From NCBI GenBank assembly GCA_902771635.1, contig CACXXW010000007.1, forward strand, positions 16,713-80,712: a stretch of DNA of 64,000 nt, in the 5' to 3' direction. Origin of the DNA: an uncultured Bacteroidia bacterium (GTDB lineage Bacteria > Bacteroidota > Bacteroidia > Bacteroidales > F082). Of the stretch, positions 53,249 to 61,439 are shown in pieces; position 1 is the first letter of the stretch; every line of letters starts with the position of its first letter. Both the position numbers and the translations under genes were made by a program. The notes beneath the pieces are model-generated. The model was not told the DNA's origin and did no database searches. It saw nothing but the letters and a program-made list of their open reading frames with translations.

Positions 53249-53272
53249 GTAGAGACGCATTGCATGCGTCTC
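53249..53272. repeat. 'GTAGAGACGC' palindrome, copy 2
   Basis: GTAGAGACGCAT-tgc-ATGCGTCTC (arms 53252-53260 and 53264-53272) in the gap between thyA and folA. Shares the core GTAGAGACGC / GCGTCTC with the copy at 33128-33161. Confidence 0.7.
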
Positions 53273-53282
53273 AAAATCTAAT

Positions 53283-54110
53283 TCACACCGACACCTCACC
53301 CTTAATTGCAGGCCAGGGATCGTAATTCTCTAAGGTAAAGTCATCAAATTTGAAGCCAAAAATGTCTTTGACCTCGGGATTTATTTTCATTGTAGGCAGA
53401 GGACGTGGTGTACGTGTCAGCTGCGTCTTCACTTGTTCGATGTGGTTGTTGTAGATGTGCACGTCACCAAAGCTGTGAACGAACTCGCCGAGCTTTAGGT
53501 CACACACCTGCGCCATCATCATGGTGAGGAGGGCGTAGGAGGCGATGTTGAACGGCACGCCAAGGAATACGTCAGCACTGCGCTGGTAGAGTTGGCACGA
53601 CAGCCTGCTGTCGGCTACATAGAACTGGAAAAAGGCATGGCAGGGTGGGAGAGCTGCCTTACCCGCCGCCACATTGGCGGCAAAGTCTTTCTCATGTTCG
53701 TCGGGCAATACGCTTGGGTTCCATGCCGTGACAATATGCCTGCGACTGTTGGGGTTCTCTTTGATGCTCTTTACCACGTCGGCAATCTGGTCGATGCCCT
53801 CATTGTTCCAGTTGCGCCATTGTGCACCATAGACGGGACCGAGATCGCCATTAGGGTCGGCCCATTCATCCCAAATTGTGACTTTGTTATCGTGCAGATA
53901 CTTGATGTTAGTGTCGCCGCTGAGCAGCCACAACAGCTCATGGATGATGCTTTTCAGGTGCACCTTCTTTGTCGTGACCAAAGGGAAGCCTTCAGAGAGG
54001 TCGAAACGCATCTGGTAGCCGAACACGCTGATGGTGCCCGTACCTGTGCGGTCGCCCTTTTGATGGCCGTGGTCAAGGATATATTGGAGTAGGTCGAGGT
54101 ATTGCTTCAT
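53283..54110 (-). CDS. thyA: Thymidylate synthase
   Basis: 275 residues from ATG 54110 ([15 protein letters not shown]); a TTG three codons upstream is unlikely. Methylates dUMP to dTMP with methylene-tetrahydrofolate. Catalytic Cys157 in [12 protein letters not shown], folate site [18 protein letters not shown], and [18 protein letters not shown]. About 11 residues longer than E. coli ThyA, due to an insertion before the catalytic Cys ([17 protein letters not shown]). Leads a thyA-folA unit with a perfect -7 box (54133-54140). Confidence 0.98.
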   Translation of the reverse strand: MKQYLDLLQYILDHGHQKGDRTGTGTISVFGYQMRFDLSEGFPLVTTKKVHLKSIIHELLWLLSGDTNIKYLHDNKVTIWDEWADPNGDLGPVYGAQWRNWNNEGIDQIADVVKSIKENPNSRRHIVTAWNPSVLPDEHEKDFAANVAAGKAALPPCHAFFQFYVADSRLSCQLYQRSADVFLGVPFNIASYALLTMMMAQVCDLKLGEFVHSFGDVHIYNNHIEQVKTQLTRTPRPLPTMKINPEVKDIFGFKFDDFTLENYDPWPAIKGEVSV

Positions 54111-54132
54111 TTGGGGCAAATAATTAATGGTG

Positions 54133-54140
54133 CAAAAATA
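54133..54140 (-). promoter_or_regulatory. -7 box for thyA-folA
   Basis: TATTTTTG on the minus strand, 22 bases before the ATG at 54110. Confidence 0.55.
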
Positions 54141-54157
54141 AGGGAATTTTCGGATAT

Positions 54158-54189
54158 TTTGTGCGATTTGAAAATAATGTGTAATTTTG
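54158..54189 (+). promoter_or_regulatory. Complete Bacteroidota promoter for the mntA-hepT pair
   Basis: -33 TTTG (54158-54161), 20-base spacer, -7 TAATTTTG (54182-54189), 18 bases before the ATG at 54208. Confidence 0.7.
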
Positions 54190-54207
54190 CGGAAAATAAA
54201 CTAAGCG

Positions 54208-54510
54208 ATGAATAACCAGTTGATCAATGTCATTCGTGCATATTTTGCCACCCAGCCTGTTCTGAAGGCATGGTTATTTGGCTCGTATGCCAGAGGCGAG
54301 CAAACGCCTGACAGTGATGTTGACATTTTGGTGGTGTTTGATGAAGAGAATGGTAGGAAAGTGAGTTTGTTAAGACATATCGGCATCGCATTAGGTTTGG
54401 AAGATTTGTTGGGAAAGAAAGTGGATTTGATTACCGAGGGCACGCTATTACCTTTCGCAAAGGAAACTGCAGATAAAGACAAGGTGTTGATTTATGAGAG
54501 AGCCAGCTAA
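54208..54510 (+). CDS. mntA: MntA-type minimal nucleotidyltransferase (antitoxin)
   Basis: 100 residues. The polymerase-beta-like nucleotidyltransferase motif is GSYARGEQTPDSDVDI: Gly25-Ser26 plus metal-binding Asp37 and Asp39. In known MntA/HepT pairs the MntA protein adds AMP units to a tyrosine of the HEPN toxin and so silences it. The gene overlaps the HEPN gene by 17 bases, typical of such operons. The third acidic residue expected in active enzymes is probably within KVDLITEG (about 72-79). Confidence 0.88.
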   Translation: MNNQLINVIRAYFATQPVLKAWLFGSYARGEQTPDSDVDILVVFDEENGRKVSLLRHIGIALGLEDLLGKKVDLITEGTLLPFAKETADKDKVLIYERAS

Positions 54511-54868
54511 AGATAAAGGAAGACTTGATCACATTCTTGAATGCATCAACAACATCTTCGAATTTGCAGAAGGTAAAACTTTTGAACAAATCGAGGGTGA
54601 TAAGATGTGTTATTTCGCTATTGTCTATCAGTTAGTCATCATTGGCGAAGCTGCAAATATGCTCACAAAAGAATTCCGTGAAGCACGTCCTCAAACGCCA
54701 TGGCGTGAAATTGTCAGTATGAGAAATTTCATCGTTCACGGCTATAATGTAGTGGATAAAAACGAGGTTTGGTCGGTGATTCAAGACGACCTTGTGCCTC
54801 TTAAATTGCAAATAGAAGAGTATATCGAAGAATTGGGCTTTACCGATGAACATCTAATGGATAATTGA
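54494..54868 (+). CDS. hepT: HEPN-domain toxin HepT
   Basis: 124 residues, all-helical. The HEPN RNase motif R-x4-H is R77-NFIV-H82, followed by GY with Tyr84, the residue class that MntA modifies with AMP in characterised pairs. GEAANML and PWREIVSMRN match the DUF86/HepT family. HepT proteins cut RNA (tRNA in the studied case) when not restrained. Downstream partner of MntA with its own terminator, so the pair is a self-contained cassette. Confidence 0.88.
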   Translation: MREPAKDKGRLDHILECINNIFEFAEGKTFEQIEGDKMCYFAIVYQLVIIGEAANMLTKEFREARPQTPWREIVSMRNFIVHGYNVVDKNEVWSVIQDDLVPLKLQIEEYIEELGFTDEHLMDN

Positions 54869-54890
54869 GATTTGAATTAATCCAAATCAA

Positions 54891-54926
54891 AAACCCTGCT
54901 GATAGTATTGGTTATCAGCAGGGTTT
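54891..54926. terminator. Bidirectional terminator between hepT and the MFS permease gene
   Basis: Stem AAACCCTGCTGATA / TATCAGCAGGGTTT with a short loop; A-rich on the left and T-rich on the right. It lies between two convergent genes. Confidence 0.85.
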
Positions 54927-54946
54927 ATCATTTGTTTTCCAGTAAA

Positions 54947-56218
54947 TTATTTGCTTTCCGGATCGTGCTTATATTTAAACAAGATGGCGAACAAAATGCC
55001 CACCACAAGGGCAAAGGCTGCAAACACATACCAAGCCGATGACCAACCAGCCATCAGCTCATTGAAATTGGTCTTGCCCAGGGTGAAGTGGTTGACGACC
55101 GCTTGGGCGCAGAACGAACCGATGGTGGCACCCAGGCCGTTGGTCATCATCATGAACACGCCTTGCGCACTGCTGCGGATCTTCTCGTCCGTATTTTGAT
55201 CAACGAAGAGCGAACCACTGATGTTGAAGAAGTCGAAAGCCACACCGTAGACAATCATCGAAAGGATGAAGAGCACGAGGCCGAAGCCCGTCGGACCACC
55301 TGCGCCGAGGAAGAAAAAGCGCAAAGCCCAAGCACCAAAGGCGATGAGCATCACTTTCTTGATACCGAATTTCTTCAGGAAGAAAGGAATGAGCAATATG
55401 CAGAGCGTTTCAGATACTTGCGAGATGGATGAGAGGAATACGTTGTTTTTCACTGCGAAGGCATCGGCATATTCCGGTGACTGACCGAAAGCATCCAAGA
55501 AAGGTGTAGCGAAACCGTTGGTCACCTGCAGGCACATGCCCAAGAGGAACGAGAAGATGAAGAACACGGCCATGCGAGCGTCCTTGAACAAGCCAAAAGC
55601 ACGTAGACCGAAGGTGTCGACGAACGACTTGCTCTCTACATTCTTGTTGACGGGGCAATTCGGCAAGGTGAAGGCATAGATAGCTAAAATGATACCCCAT
55701 GCTGCGGACACAAACAGTTGCTCGTAGCCGTTCTTATATCCTGTGAAATTGACAATCCACATGGAAAGGATGAAACCGATGGTGCCGAACACGCGGATAG
55801 GAGGGAAGGCCTTCACAGTGTCGAGTCCAGCTTGGTTCAAGGCATTGTATGACACCGAATTGCCCAAGGCGATGGTCGGCATAAAGAAAGCCACGCTGAT
55901 GGCATAGTAGGGGAACAACTGTCCAAAGGTGACATCTGCACCATATTTCATGCCCATATAGCCGGCCAATGCCATAAAAACAGCGGCCAAGAAGTGGCAA
56001 ATGCCCAAGAGCTTTTGTGCGGGAATCCAACGGTCAGCCACGATGCCCATCAAAGCGGGCATGAAGAGTGAGACAATGCCTTGAATGGCGAAGAATTTAC
56101 CGATGTTAGCACCCATGCCGATACGGCCTAAATAGATGCCCAAAGAGCAAAGATAAGCTCCCCACACCGCAAAGATGAGGAAGTTCATCACGATAAGTCT
56201 GAATTTGATTGCTTTCAT
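54947..56218 (-). CDS. Nucleoside:H+ symporter of the NupG/MFS type
   Basis: 423 residues with 12 predicted membrane segments. The start MKAIKFRLIVMNFLIFAVWGAYLCSLG is close to the NupG family, which has few charges in TM1 and a conserved aromatic there. GIVADRWIPAQKLLG is the MFS loop 2-3 signature in the NupG form. The end is cytoplasmic and charged (KYKHDPESK). Imports purine and pyrimidine nucleosides with protons. Nearby thyA and upp use the same pool. A ~170-bp repeat element (copy 2) covers the whole region upstream of the start codon. Confidence 0.85.
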   Translation of the reverse strand: MKAIKFRLIVMNFLIFAVWGAYLCSLGIYLGRIGMGANIGKFFAIQGIVSLFMPALMGIVADRWIPAQKLLGICHFLAAVFMALAGYMGMKYGADVTFGQLFPYYAISVAFFMPTIALGNSVSYNALNQAGLDTVKAFPPIRVFGTIGFILSMWIVNFTGYKNGYEQLFVSAAWGIILAIYAFTLPNCPVNKNVESKSFVDTFGLRAFGLFKDARMAVFFIFSFLLGMCLQVTNGFATPFLDAFGQSPEYADAFAVKNNVFLSSISQVSETLCILLIPFFLKKFGIKKVMLIAFGAWALRFFFLGAGGPTGFGLVLFILSMIVYGVAFDFFNISGSLFVDQNTDEKIRSSAQGVFMMMTNGLGATIGSFCAQAVVNHFTLGKTNFNELMAGWSSAWYVFAAFALVVGILFAILFKYKHDPESK

Positions 56219-56390
56219 TGTATTTGATTTAAAGATTTAATATTCAAAGATTCAAGATTGCGTTTCCCTGCGGGAATGGAGTCTTTTTGTAAAGTTCCCA
56301 GCGGCGGTTTCAGCAAGTATGCTCTTTGTAGCGTCAACTACCGCCGCATTATACATTTTATTCTACTCCATTCCCGAAAGGGAATCTCAT
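56219..56390. repeat. MITE-like ~170-bp element upstream of the MFS permease gene (copy 2)
   Basis: Same layout as 35224-35405: AAAGATTTAATATTCAAAGATTCAAGATT next to the start codon, hairpin TTCCCtgcGGGAA (56264-56276), inner GCGGCGG / CCGCCGC, and end hairpin ATTCCCgaaaGGGAAT. The outer parts are well conserved between copies while the centre has diverged. Confidence 0.75.
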
Positions 56391-56409
56391 TATAATTTGT
56401 TCATAGGTA

Positions 56410-56997
56410 TCATTTCCTTTTGTTTATCTCATCCCTTATCTCCGCCGCCTTCTGGTAGTCCTCGCTGTCGATGGCATCCTGAAGCAGGTCTTCCAGCGCT
56501 TCGAGGTCAAGCATGTCGAGGCTTGTCTTGCTTGTGCCTATATTAATAAGGTTGTCATTAGTCTCGTTGTCATCTTGTTTTTCCATGTCTTCCATGATGA
56601 TGCCTGCCTCCTCCATGACGCTTTCATAGGCATAAATCTCGCAGCCTATACGAACGGCTATGGCGATGGCATCGGAGGGACGCGCGTCGATCATTGTCAG
56701 TTCATCGCCCTGTTTGCATACCAGCATGGCATAGTACACACCGTCACGGAATCGGTTGATGACCACCTCCATGACCTCGATACCAAACTCATGCGCAAAC
56801 CTCAAAAAGAGGTCGTGGGTGTGGGGACGACCGTTCTTGTGCTTCTCGATGCCTACCGCGATGGACTCGGCTTCGGCGCTACCGATGACAATGGGCAGAC
56901 GGCGTTGCGAGTTCTTATCGCCCAAAATCAAGACATACGCACCTGTAGAGGATTCGCTGTACGTCAAGCCTATGATTTCCAAACTGACTTTGTTCAT
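56410..56997 (-). CDS. Bifunctional nuclease family (DUF151) protein with UvrB/C-like C-terminal motif
   Basis: 195 residues. The N-terminal ~135 residues form the DUF151 domain: YVLILGDKNSQRRLPIVIGSAEAESIA and the hallmark DARPSDAIAIAVR (about 105-117). After an acidic linker the last ~40 residues form a UVR-type helical hairpin (LEDLLQDAIDSEDYQKAAEIRDEI), as in UvrB/UvrC and Clp-associated proteins. Some plant DUF151 proteins have nuclease activity; bacterial function is uncertain. A -7 box (TACTTTTG, 57094-57101) lies ~100 bases upstream. Confidence 0.85.
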   Translation of the reverse strand: MNKVSLEIIGLTYSESSTGAYVLILGDKNSQRRLPIVIGSAEAESIAVGIEKHKNGRPHTHDLFLRFAHEFGIEVMEVVINRFRDGVYYAMLVCKQGDELTMIDARPSDAIAIAVRIGCEIYAYESVMEEAGIIMEDMEKQDDNETNDNLINIGTSKTSLDMLDLEALEDLLQDAIDSEDYQKAAEIRDEINKRK

Positions 56998-57093
56998 TTT
57001 CGCTTGTTTTGGGAAGGGTTGTTTGGGTCTCTTGTGCTAAAAAACTGATTTTCAATTCTCAATTTAAGATTAGAACCTTTCCCCTTCAATCGT

Positions 57094-57101
57094 CAAAAGT
57101 A
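57094..57101 (-). promoter_or_regulatory. -7 box for the DUF151 gene
   Basis: TACTTTTG on the minus strand, 96 bases before the ATG at 56997. The rest of the 274-base gap to the pyrophosphatase gene is AT-rich and holds only the two promoters. Confidence 0.4.
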
Positions 57102-57185
57102 GGGACTTTTTGGGAATTGAGCAAAAAAAGTTGTTTTTTGAAAAAATTCTATAGAAAAAAGTTTCATTTCAATTTATTTTGTCCT

Positions 57186-57193
57186 TATTTTTG
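57186..57193 (+). promoter_or_regulatory. -7 box for hppA
   Basis: TATTTTTG, 78 bases before the ATG at 57272, with a TTTC at the -33 position (57162-57165, 20-base spacer). The long leader shows no riboswitch-like fold that I recognise. Confidence 0.5.
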
Positions 57194-57271
57194 TCCCGTC
57201 AAATGTAGAGAAAACGAATCATAATGGCATTGTTCATTGAATCAAAACAAGTTTAACTAAATAACAATCTT

Positions 57272-59530
57272 ATGATTAGCAACAGTATTGTTTACATTGT
57301 GTTGGCTGCCTCTGTATTGGCGCTGACATTCGCTTTCATCTTTTACAAACAGATGATGAAGCAAGACGAAGGTACTGACTTGATGAAGAAAATTGCTGCG
57401 CACGTGCGTAAGGGAGCCATGGCTTACCTGAAGCAGCAGTACAAGGTGGTGATCATCGTGTTCATTGTCTTGGCGGCCATTTTCGGCATCATGGCTTACT
57501 TTAAACTGCAGAACGGCGTCGTGTGGTTTGCTTTCCTCACGGGCGGTTTCTTCTCGGGCTTGGCGGGCTTCTTCGGTATGAAGACGGCCACCTACGCTTC
57601 GGCACGTACCGCGAATGCAGCACGCAAGTCGCTCAATAGCGGACTCCAAGTGGCTTTCCGATCGGGTGCCGTCATGGGTCTTGTCGTAGTAGGTCTTGCC
57701 CTGCTTGACGTGTCCGTGTGGTTCCTCGTGTTGAATGGAACAGGTTTGCTTGCGGCTGTTGGAGCCGAAAACGACCTGATTACCATCACTACTACCATGC
57801 TGACCTTCGGTATGGGTGCTTCCACGCAGGCTCTGTTTGCCCGTGTGGGTGGTGGTATCTACACTAAGGCTGCTGACGTCGGCGCTGACCTCGTCGGTAA
57901 GACCGAGTACAACATCCCTGAGGACGACCCGCGCAACCCCGCTACCATCGCCGATAACGTCGGTGACAATGTCGGTGACGTGGCCGGTATGGGTGCTGAC
58001 CTTTATGAATCCTACGCTGGTTCCATCCTGGCTACCATGGCTCTGGGCGCTTCGGCCTTCGCCACGGCTGCCGTCGAAGGAATGCAGTTCAGGGCAGTTC
58101 TGGCTCCTATGCTCATCGCCGCTGTCGGTGTGCTGCTCTCTCTGATTGGCATCTTCATGGTTCGTACCAAGGAAAACGCTGGCATGAAGCAGCTGCTGAG
58201 CGCTTTGAGCCGTGGTACTAATACTGCCGCCGTCTTGATTGCTGCTGCTACTTTCGGCATCATGTATTTCCTCTTTGGAAAAGAGACGGGCGAATATGCC
58301 AATATGTGGTGGCAGACGTCGCTTTCGGTGGTGGTCGGTCTGTTGGCAGGTGTCATCATCGGTAAGGCAACGGAATACTACACTTCGCAAAGTTATAAAC
58401 CCACACAAAAGGTGGCTGAGAGCTCTAAAACGGGTCCTGCCACGGTCATCATTTCGGGTCTCGGACTCGGTATGCTTTCCACGGCCATTCCGGTCGTTAC
58501 TGTGGGTGTGGCCATCGTGCTGGCTTACCTTTGCGCCAATGGTTTCAATATTGAATTCACTGCTGTGAACCTTTCAAGAGGTCTTTACGGCATTGGTATC
58601 GCTGCCGTGGGTATGCTCTCCACATTGGGTATCACCTTGGCTACCGACGCTTATGGCCCCATCGCCGACAATGCTGGTGGTAACGCCGAAATGAGTGGCC
58701 TCGAACCCGAAGTGCGCAAGCGCACCGATGCACTCGATGCTCTCGGCAACACCACCGCTGCTACCGGTAAGGGCTTTGCCATCGGTTCTGCTGCTTTGAC
58801 TGCCTTGGCCCTGTTGGCCTCATACGTTGAGGAAATCAAGATTGCCTTGGTGCGTATAGCTGGCGCTGCTTCCGATGGCATGGCCAAAGTCTCAGATACG
58901 GTTTCTTGGACTGTAGAACAAGCGAAGAATGCCTCATTGGTAGACTTTATGGATGTCTACAGCGTCAATTTGATGAACCCCGTTGTCCTTGTTGGTGTGT
59001 TCATCGGTGCCATGATGGCCTTTGTGTTCTGCGGTATGACGATGAATGCTGTGGGTCGTGCAGCCCAGAAGATGGTGGAGGAAGTCCGCCGTCAGTTTAG
59101 CACCATTAAGGGTATCCTTGAAGGCAAGGCCGAACCCGACTACGAGCGTTGCGTTGCCATTTCCACGAAAGGTGCTCAGCACGAAATGCTGGTGCCTTCC
59201 ATCCTCGCCATCCTCGTCCCGATTCTGACGGGTGTCATCTTGGGCGTGCCTGGCGTGCTGGGTCTGTTGATTGGTGGCTTGGCCACTGGTTTCGTTTTGG
59301 CCGTGTTCATGGCTAACTCGGGCGGTGCTTGGGACAATGCCAAGAAGTATGTCGAAGAAGGCAACTTCGGTGGTAAAGGTTCTGAAAACCACAAGGCTAC
59401 CGTTGTTGGCGACACCGTCGGTGACCCGTTCAAGGATACGTCAGGTCCTTCACTGAACATCCTCATCAAGCTGATGAGCATGGTGAGCATCGTGATGGCT
59501 GGTTTGACGGTTACTTGCCACCTGCTGTAA
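57272..59530 (+). CDS. hppA: K+-dependent membrane-bound pyrophosphatase (ion pump)
   Basis: 752 residues with ~16 membrane segments. It couples PPi hydrolysis to pumping of Na+ or H+ across the inner membrane. Catalytic loop: DVGADLVGKTEYNIPEDDPRNP and IADNVGDNVGDVAGMGADLYES, with the second Asp cluster ATDAYGPIADNAGG and the third GDTVGDPFKDTSGP. GNTTAATGKGFAIGSA has Ala where K+-independent enzymes carry Lys, which marks the K+-dependent class. Many of that class pump Na+. It matches a PPi-linked metabolism with PPDK. Ends with a strong terminator. Confidence 0.96.
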   Translation: MISNSIVYIVLAASVLALTFAFIFYKQMMKQDEGTDLMKKIAAHVRKGAMAYLKQQYKVVIIVFIVLAAIFGIMAYFKLQNGVVWFAFLTGGFFSGLAGFFGMKTATYASARTANAARKSLNSGLQVAFRSGAVMGLVVVGLALLDVSVWFLVLNGTGLLAAVGAENDLITITTTMLTFGMGASTQALFARVGGGIYTKAADVGADLVGKTEYNIPEDDPRNPATIADNVGDNVGDVAGMGADLYESYAGSILATMALGASAFATAAVEGMQFRAVLAPMLIAAVGVLLSLIGIFMVRTKENAGMKQLLSALSRGTNTAAVLIAAATFGIMYFLFGKETGEYANMWWQTSLSVVVGLLAGVIIGKATEYYTSQSYKPTQKVAESSKTGPATVIISGLGLGMLSTAIPVVTVGVAIVLAYLCANGFNIEFTAVNLSRGLYGIGIAAVGMLSTLGITLATDAYGPIADNAGGNAEMSGLEPEVRKRTDALDALGNTTAATGKGFAIGSAALTALALLASYVEEIKIALVRIAGAASDGMAKVSDTVSWTVEQAKNASLVDFMDVYSVNLMNPVVLVGVFIGAMMAFVFCGMTMNAVGRAAQKMVEEVRRQFSTIKGILEGKAEPDYERCVAISTKGAQHEMLVPSILAILVPILTGVILGVPGVLGLLIGGLATGFVLAVFMANSGGAWDNAKKYVEEGNFGGKGSENHKATVVGDTVGDPFKDTSGPSLNILIKLMSMVSIVMAGLTVTCHLL

Positions 59531-59550
59531 AAGCATTTTAATGAGCAAAA

Positions 59551-59584
59551 AATCCTCTGGGAACTATCTCAGAGGATTTTTTTT
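59551..59584 (+). terminator. Terminator of hppA
   Basis: Stem ATCCTCTG / CAGAGGAT with inner pairs, followed by eight T's; 20 bases after the stop codon. Confidence 0.92.
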
Positions 59585-59657
59585 GGTACAGTTTTTGAGA
59601 AAAGAGAAAAATTGTTGGAAAAAATGGCATATTTGAGCAACGAACAAAAATAATTCA

Positions 59658-59665
59658 TAATTTTG
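59658..59665 (+). promoter_or_regulatory. -7 box for the DUF1573 gene
   Basis: TAATTTTG, 24 bases before the ATG at 59690, with TTTG at 59632-59635 (22-base spacer). Confidence 0.6.
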
Positions 59666-59689
59666 CAACAATTTTAAAATCATATCAAA

Positions 59690-60145
59690 ATGAAGAAACT
59701 CATTTATCTGCTTGGCATTATGTTCCTTATGGTCGGAGCAGCCAAAGCGCAAGACAGCAAGGCTGCCATTGGCCCTGAAATCAAATTTGATAAAGTAGAG
59801 CACGATTATGGCAATGTGCCATACAATGGCGATGGTACATGTGAATTCCGTTTCACCAACACGGGCAACGAGCCTCTTCTGATCCAGAAGCCCAAATCGA
59901 GTTGTGGTTGCACCATTCCTTCATGGCCCAACGAACCCATCCTTCCTGGTGAATCAGATGTCATCAAGGTGACTTACAAGACCAATCGTGTCGGCAATAT
60001 CAACAAGACTGTGACCGTTACTTCCAACGCCATTAAGAATTCGACTGTGGTGTTGCGTATCAAGGGCCGCGTACTTGAACAAGCTTCTGAGGCATTGCCT
60101 GAAAAAAAGAACGATTTCAATAACGGATCGCCTGTTAACAAATAG
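59690..60145 (+). CDS. Secreted DUF1573 protein
   Basis: 151 residues with a signal peptide (1-20, GAAKAQ). One DUF1573 immunoglobulin-like domain: IKFDKVEHDYGNVPYNGDGTCEF, then RFTNTGNEPLLI, the SSCGCTIPSWP motif and PGESDVIKVTYKTN. The family is abundant in Bacteroidota, is periplasmic or surface located, and has no assigned activity. The conserved CGC may bind metal or form a disulfide. Single gene with its own promoter and terminator. Confidence 0.88.
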   Translation: MKKLIYLLGIMFLMVGAAKAQDSKAAIGPEIKFDKVEHDYGNVPYNGDGTCEFRFTNTGNEPLLIQKPKSSCGCTIPSWPNEPILPGESDVIKVTYKTNRVGNINKTVTVTSNAIKNSTVVLRIKGRVLEQASEALPEKKNDFNNGSPVNK

Positions 60146-60169
60146 TAAATTGAATTAAAGTAGTCATAA

Positions 60170-60204
60170 AAGCCGTCTAATGTTTTACGTTAGATGGCTT
60201 TTTA
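60170..60204 (+). terminator. Terminator of the DUF1573 gene
   Basis: Stem AAGCCgTCTAA / TTAGATGGCTT with a 9-base loop and a T-run. Confidence 0.8.
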
Positions 60205-60221
60205 TTCAAAAACAAAATCAT

Positions 60222-61439
60222 ATGCCACAAATTTCCAATAAAGGTAAGGAATTGCCGCAGTCGGCAATCCGTAAACTTGTTCCATTTGCCGATGCAGCTA
60301 AAGAGCGCGGCATCCATGTGTATCACCTCAACATCGGTCAGCCTGACATCGAGACCCCTAAAGGTGCCTTGAAGGTCTTGGCCGAGACCGCCAAGGAGCT
60401 TCCGGCTAGCAATGGCGTTTTGGAGTACAGCCATTCGGCTGGCATTCCTTCCTATCGTCGTGCGTTGTGCAATTATTATCACCGTCATGGCATCGATGTG
60501 ACTCCGAACCAAATTATTGTCACTACTGGCGGTAGCGAGGCTTTGCAAATGGCTTTCACCGTGTGCCTCAATCCTGGCGATGAAATCATCATCCCGGAAC
60601 CTTACTACACCAACTATAACACCTTCGCCAAGCTGTGCGATGCCAAGATTGTCACTATTCCTAGCGACATCAAGACAGGCTTTGCCTTGCCTCCCATCGA
60701 GGAATTCGAGAAAGTCATCACGCCTCGCACCAGAGCCATCATGATTTGTAATCCCAACAACCCCACGGGTTATCTTTATACCCATGAGGAGTTGCTGAAG
60801 GTGGCTGGTCTGGTCAAGAAATACGACTTGTACCTCTTTGCTGATGAGGTGTACCGTGAGTTCTGCTACGACGGTCACAAGCACTTCAGTGTGATGCAGC
60901 TTGAGGGTCTTGAGCGTAATACCATTCTGTTCGACTCGGTCTCGAAGCGTTACAGCGCTTGCGGTGCCCGTGTGGGCTGCATGGTGACCCGAAACAGTGA
61001 GGTCTATGCTACCGCCATGCGTCTGGCTCAGGCCCGTCTGTCACCGCCGAGCTTCGGTCAGATCTTTGCGGAGGCCGCTGTCGACACGCCGCAGTCATAC
61101 TTTGATGGTGTATATAACGAATACATTGCCCGTCGCAATGTCATTGTCGAAGGCGTCAACAGGATTCCAGGCTGCTTCTGCCCGATGCCTAAGGGTGCTT
61201 TCTACACCGTCATCGACTTGCCCATCGACGACAGCGACAAGTTCTGTCAATGGCTGCTCACCGACTTTAGCTACAACGGTGCCACGGTGATGTTGGCTCC
61301 TGCTACAGGCTTCTATGCCGATCCGGAGAAGGGCCGTCATCAGGCACGTATCACCTACTGCATCTGCATTGATGACCTGAAGGCCGCTATCAAGTGCCTC
61401 GAAGAGGCCTTGAAGGTGTATCCTGGAAGGTTGAGATAA
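60222..61439 (+). CDS. PLP-dependent class I/II aminotransferase
   Basis: 405 residues from ATG 60222 (MPQISNKGKELPQSAIRKL); the frame further left crosses the terminator. Fold type I motifs: NIGQPDIETPKG, TTGGSEALQMAF, NPNNPTGY, FADEVYREF and the PLP lysine K242 in SVSKRYSACGAR, where Ser-x-Ser-Lys binds the phosphate. Probably an aspartate or aromatic amino acid aminotransferase; substrate cannot be set from sequence alone. Ends exactly adjacent to the convergent NamZ gene. Confidence 0.9.
   Translation: MPQISNKGKELPQSAIRKLVPFADAAKERGIHVYHLNIGQPDIETPKGALKVLAETAKELPASNGVLEYSHSAGIPSYRRALCNYYHRHGIDVTPNQIIVTTGGSEALQMAFTVCLNPGDEIIIPEPYYTNYNTFAKLCDAKIVTIPSDIKTGFALPPIEEFEKVITPRTRAIMICNPNNPTGYLYTHEELLKVAGLVKKYDLYLFADEVYREFCYDGHKHFSVMQLEGLERNTILFDSVSKRYSACGARVGCMVTRNSEVYATAMRLAQARLSPPSFGQIFAEAAVDTPQSYFDGVYNEYIARRNVIVEGVNRIPGCFCPMPKGAFYTVIDLPIDDSDKFCQWLLTDFSYNGATVMLAPATGFYADPEKGRHQARITYCICIDDLKAAIKCLEEALKVYPGRLR

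Noticed and set aside
56998-57271. Possible riboswitch or small RNA in the 274-base gap before hppA
   Set aside because: AT-rich sequence with promoter boxes only; no stable multi-stem structure or known motif could be seen by eye.
57257-58408. 383-codon frame antisense to hppA
   Set aside because: Low-complexity Ser/Thr/His translation opposite conserved membrane segments; no promoter or motif.
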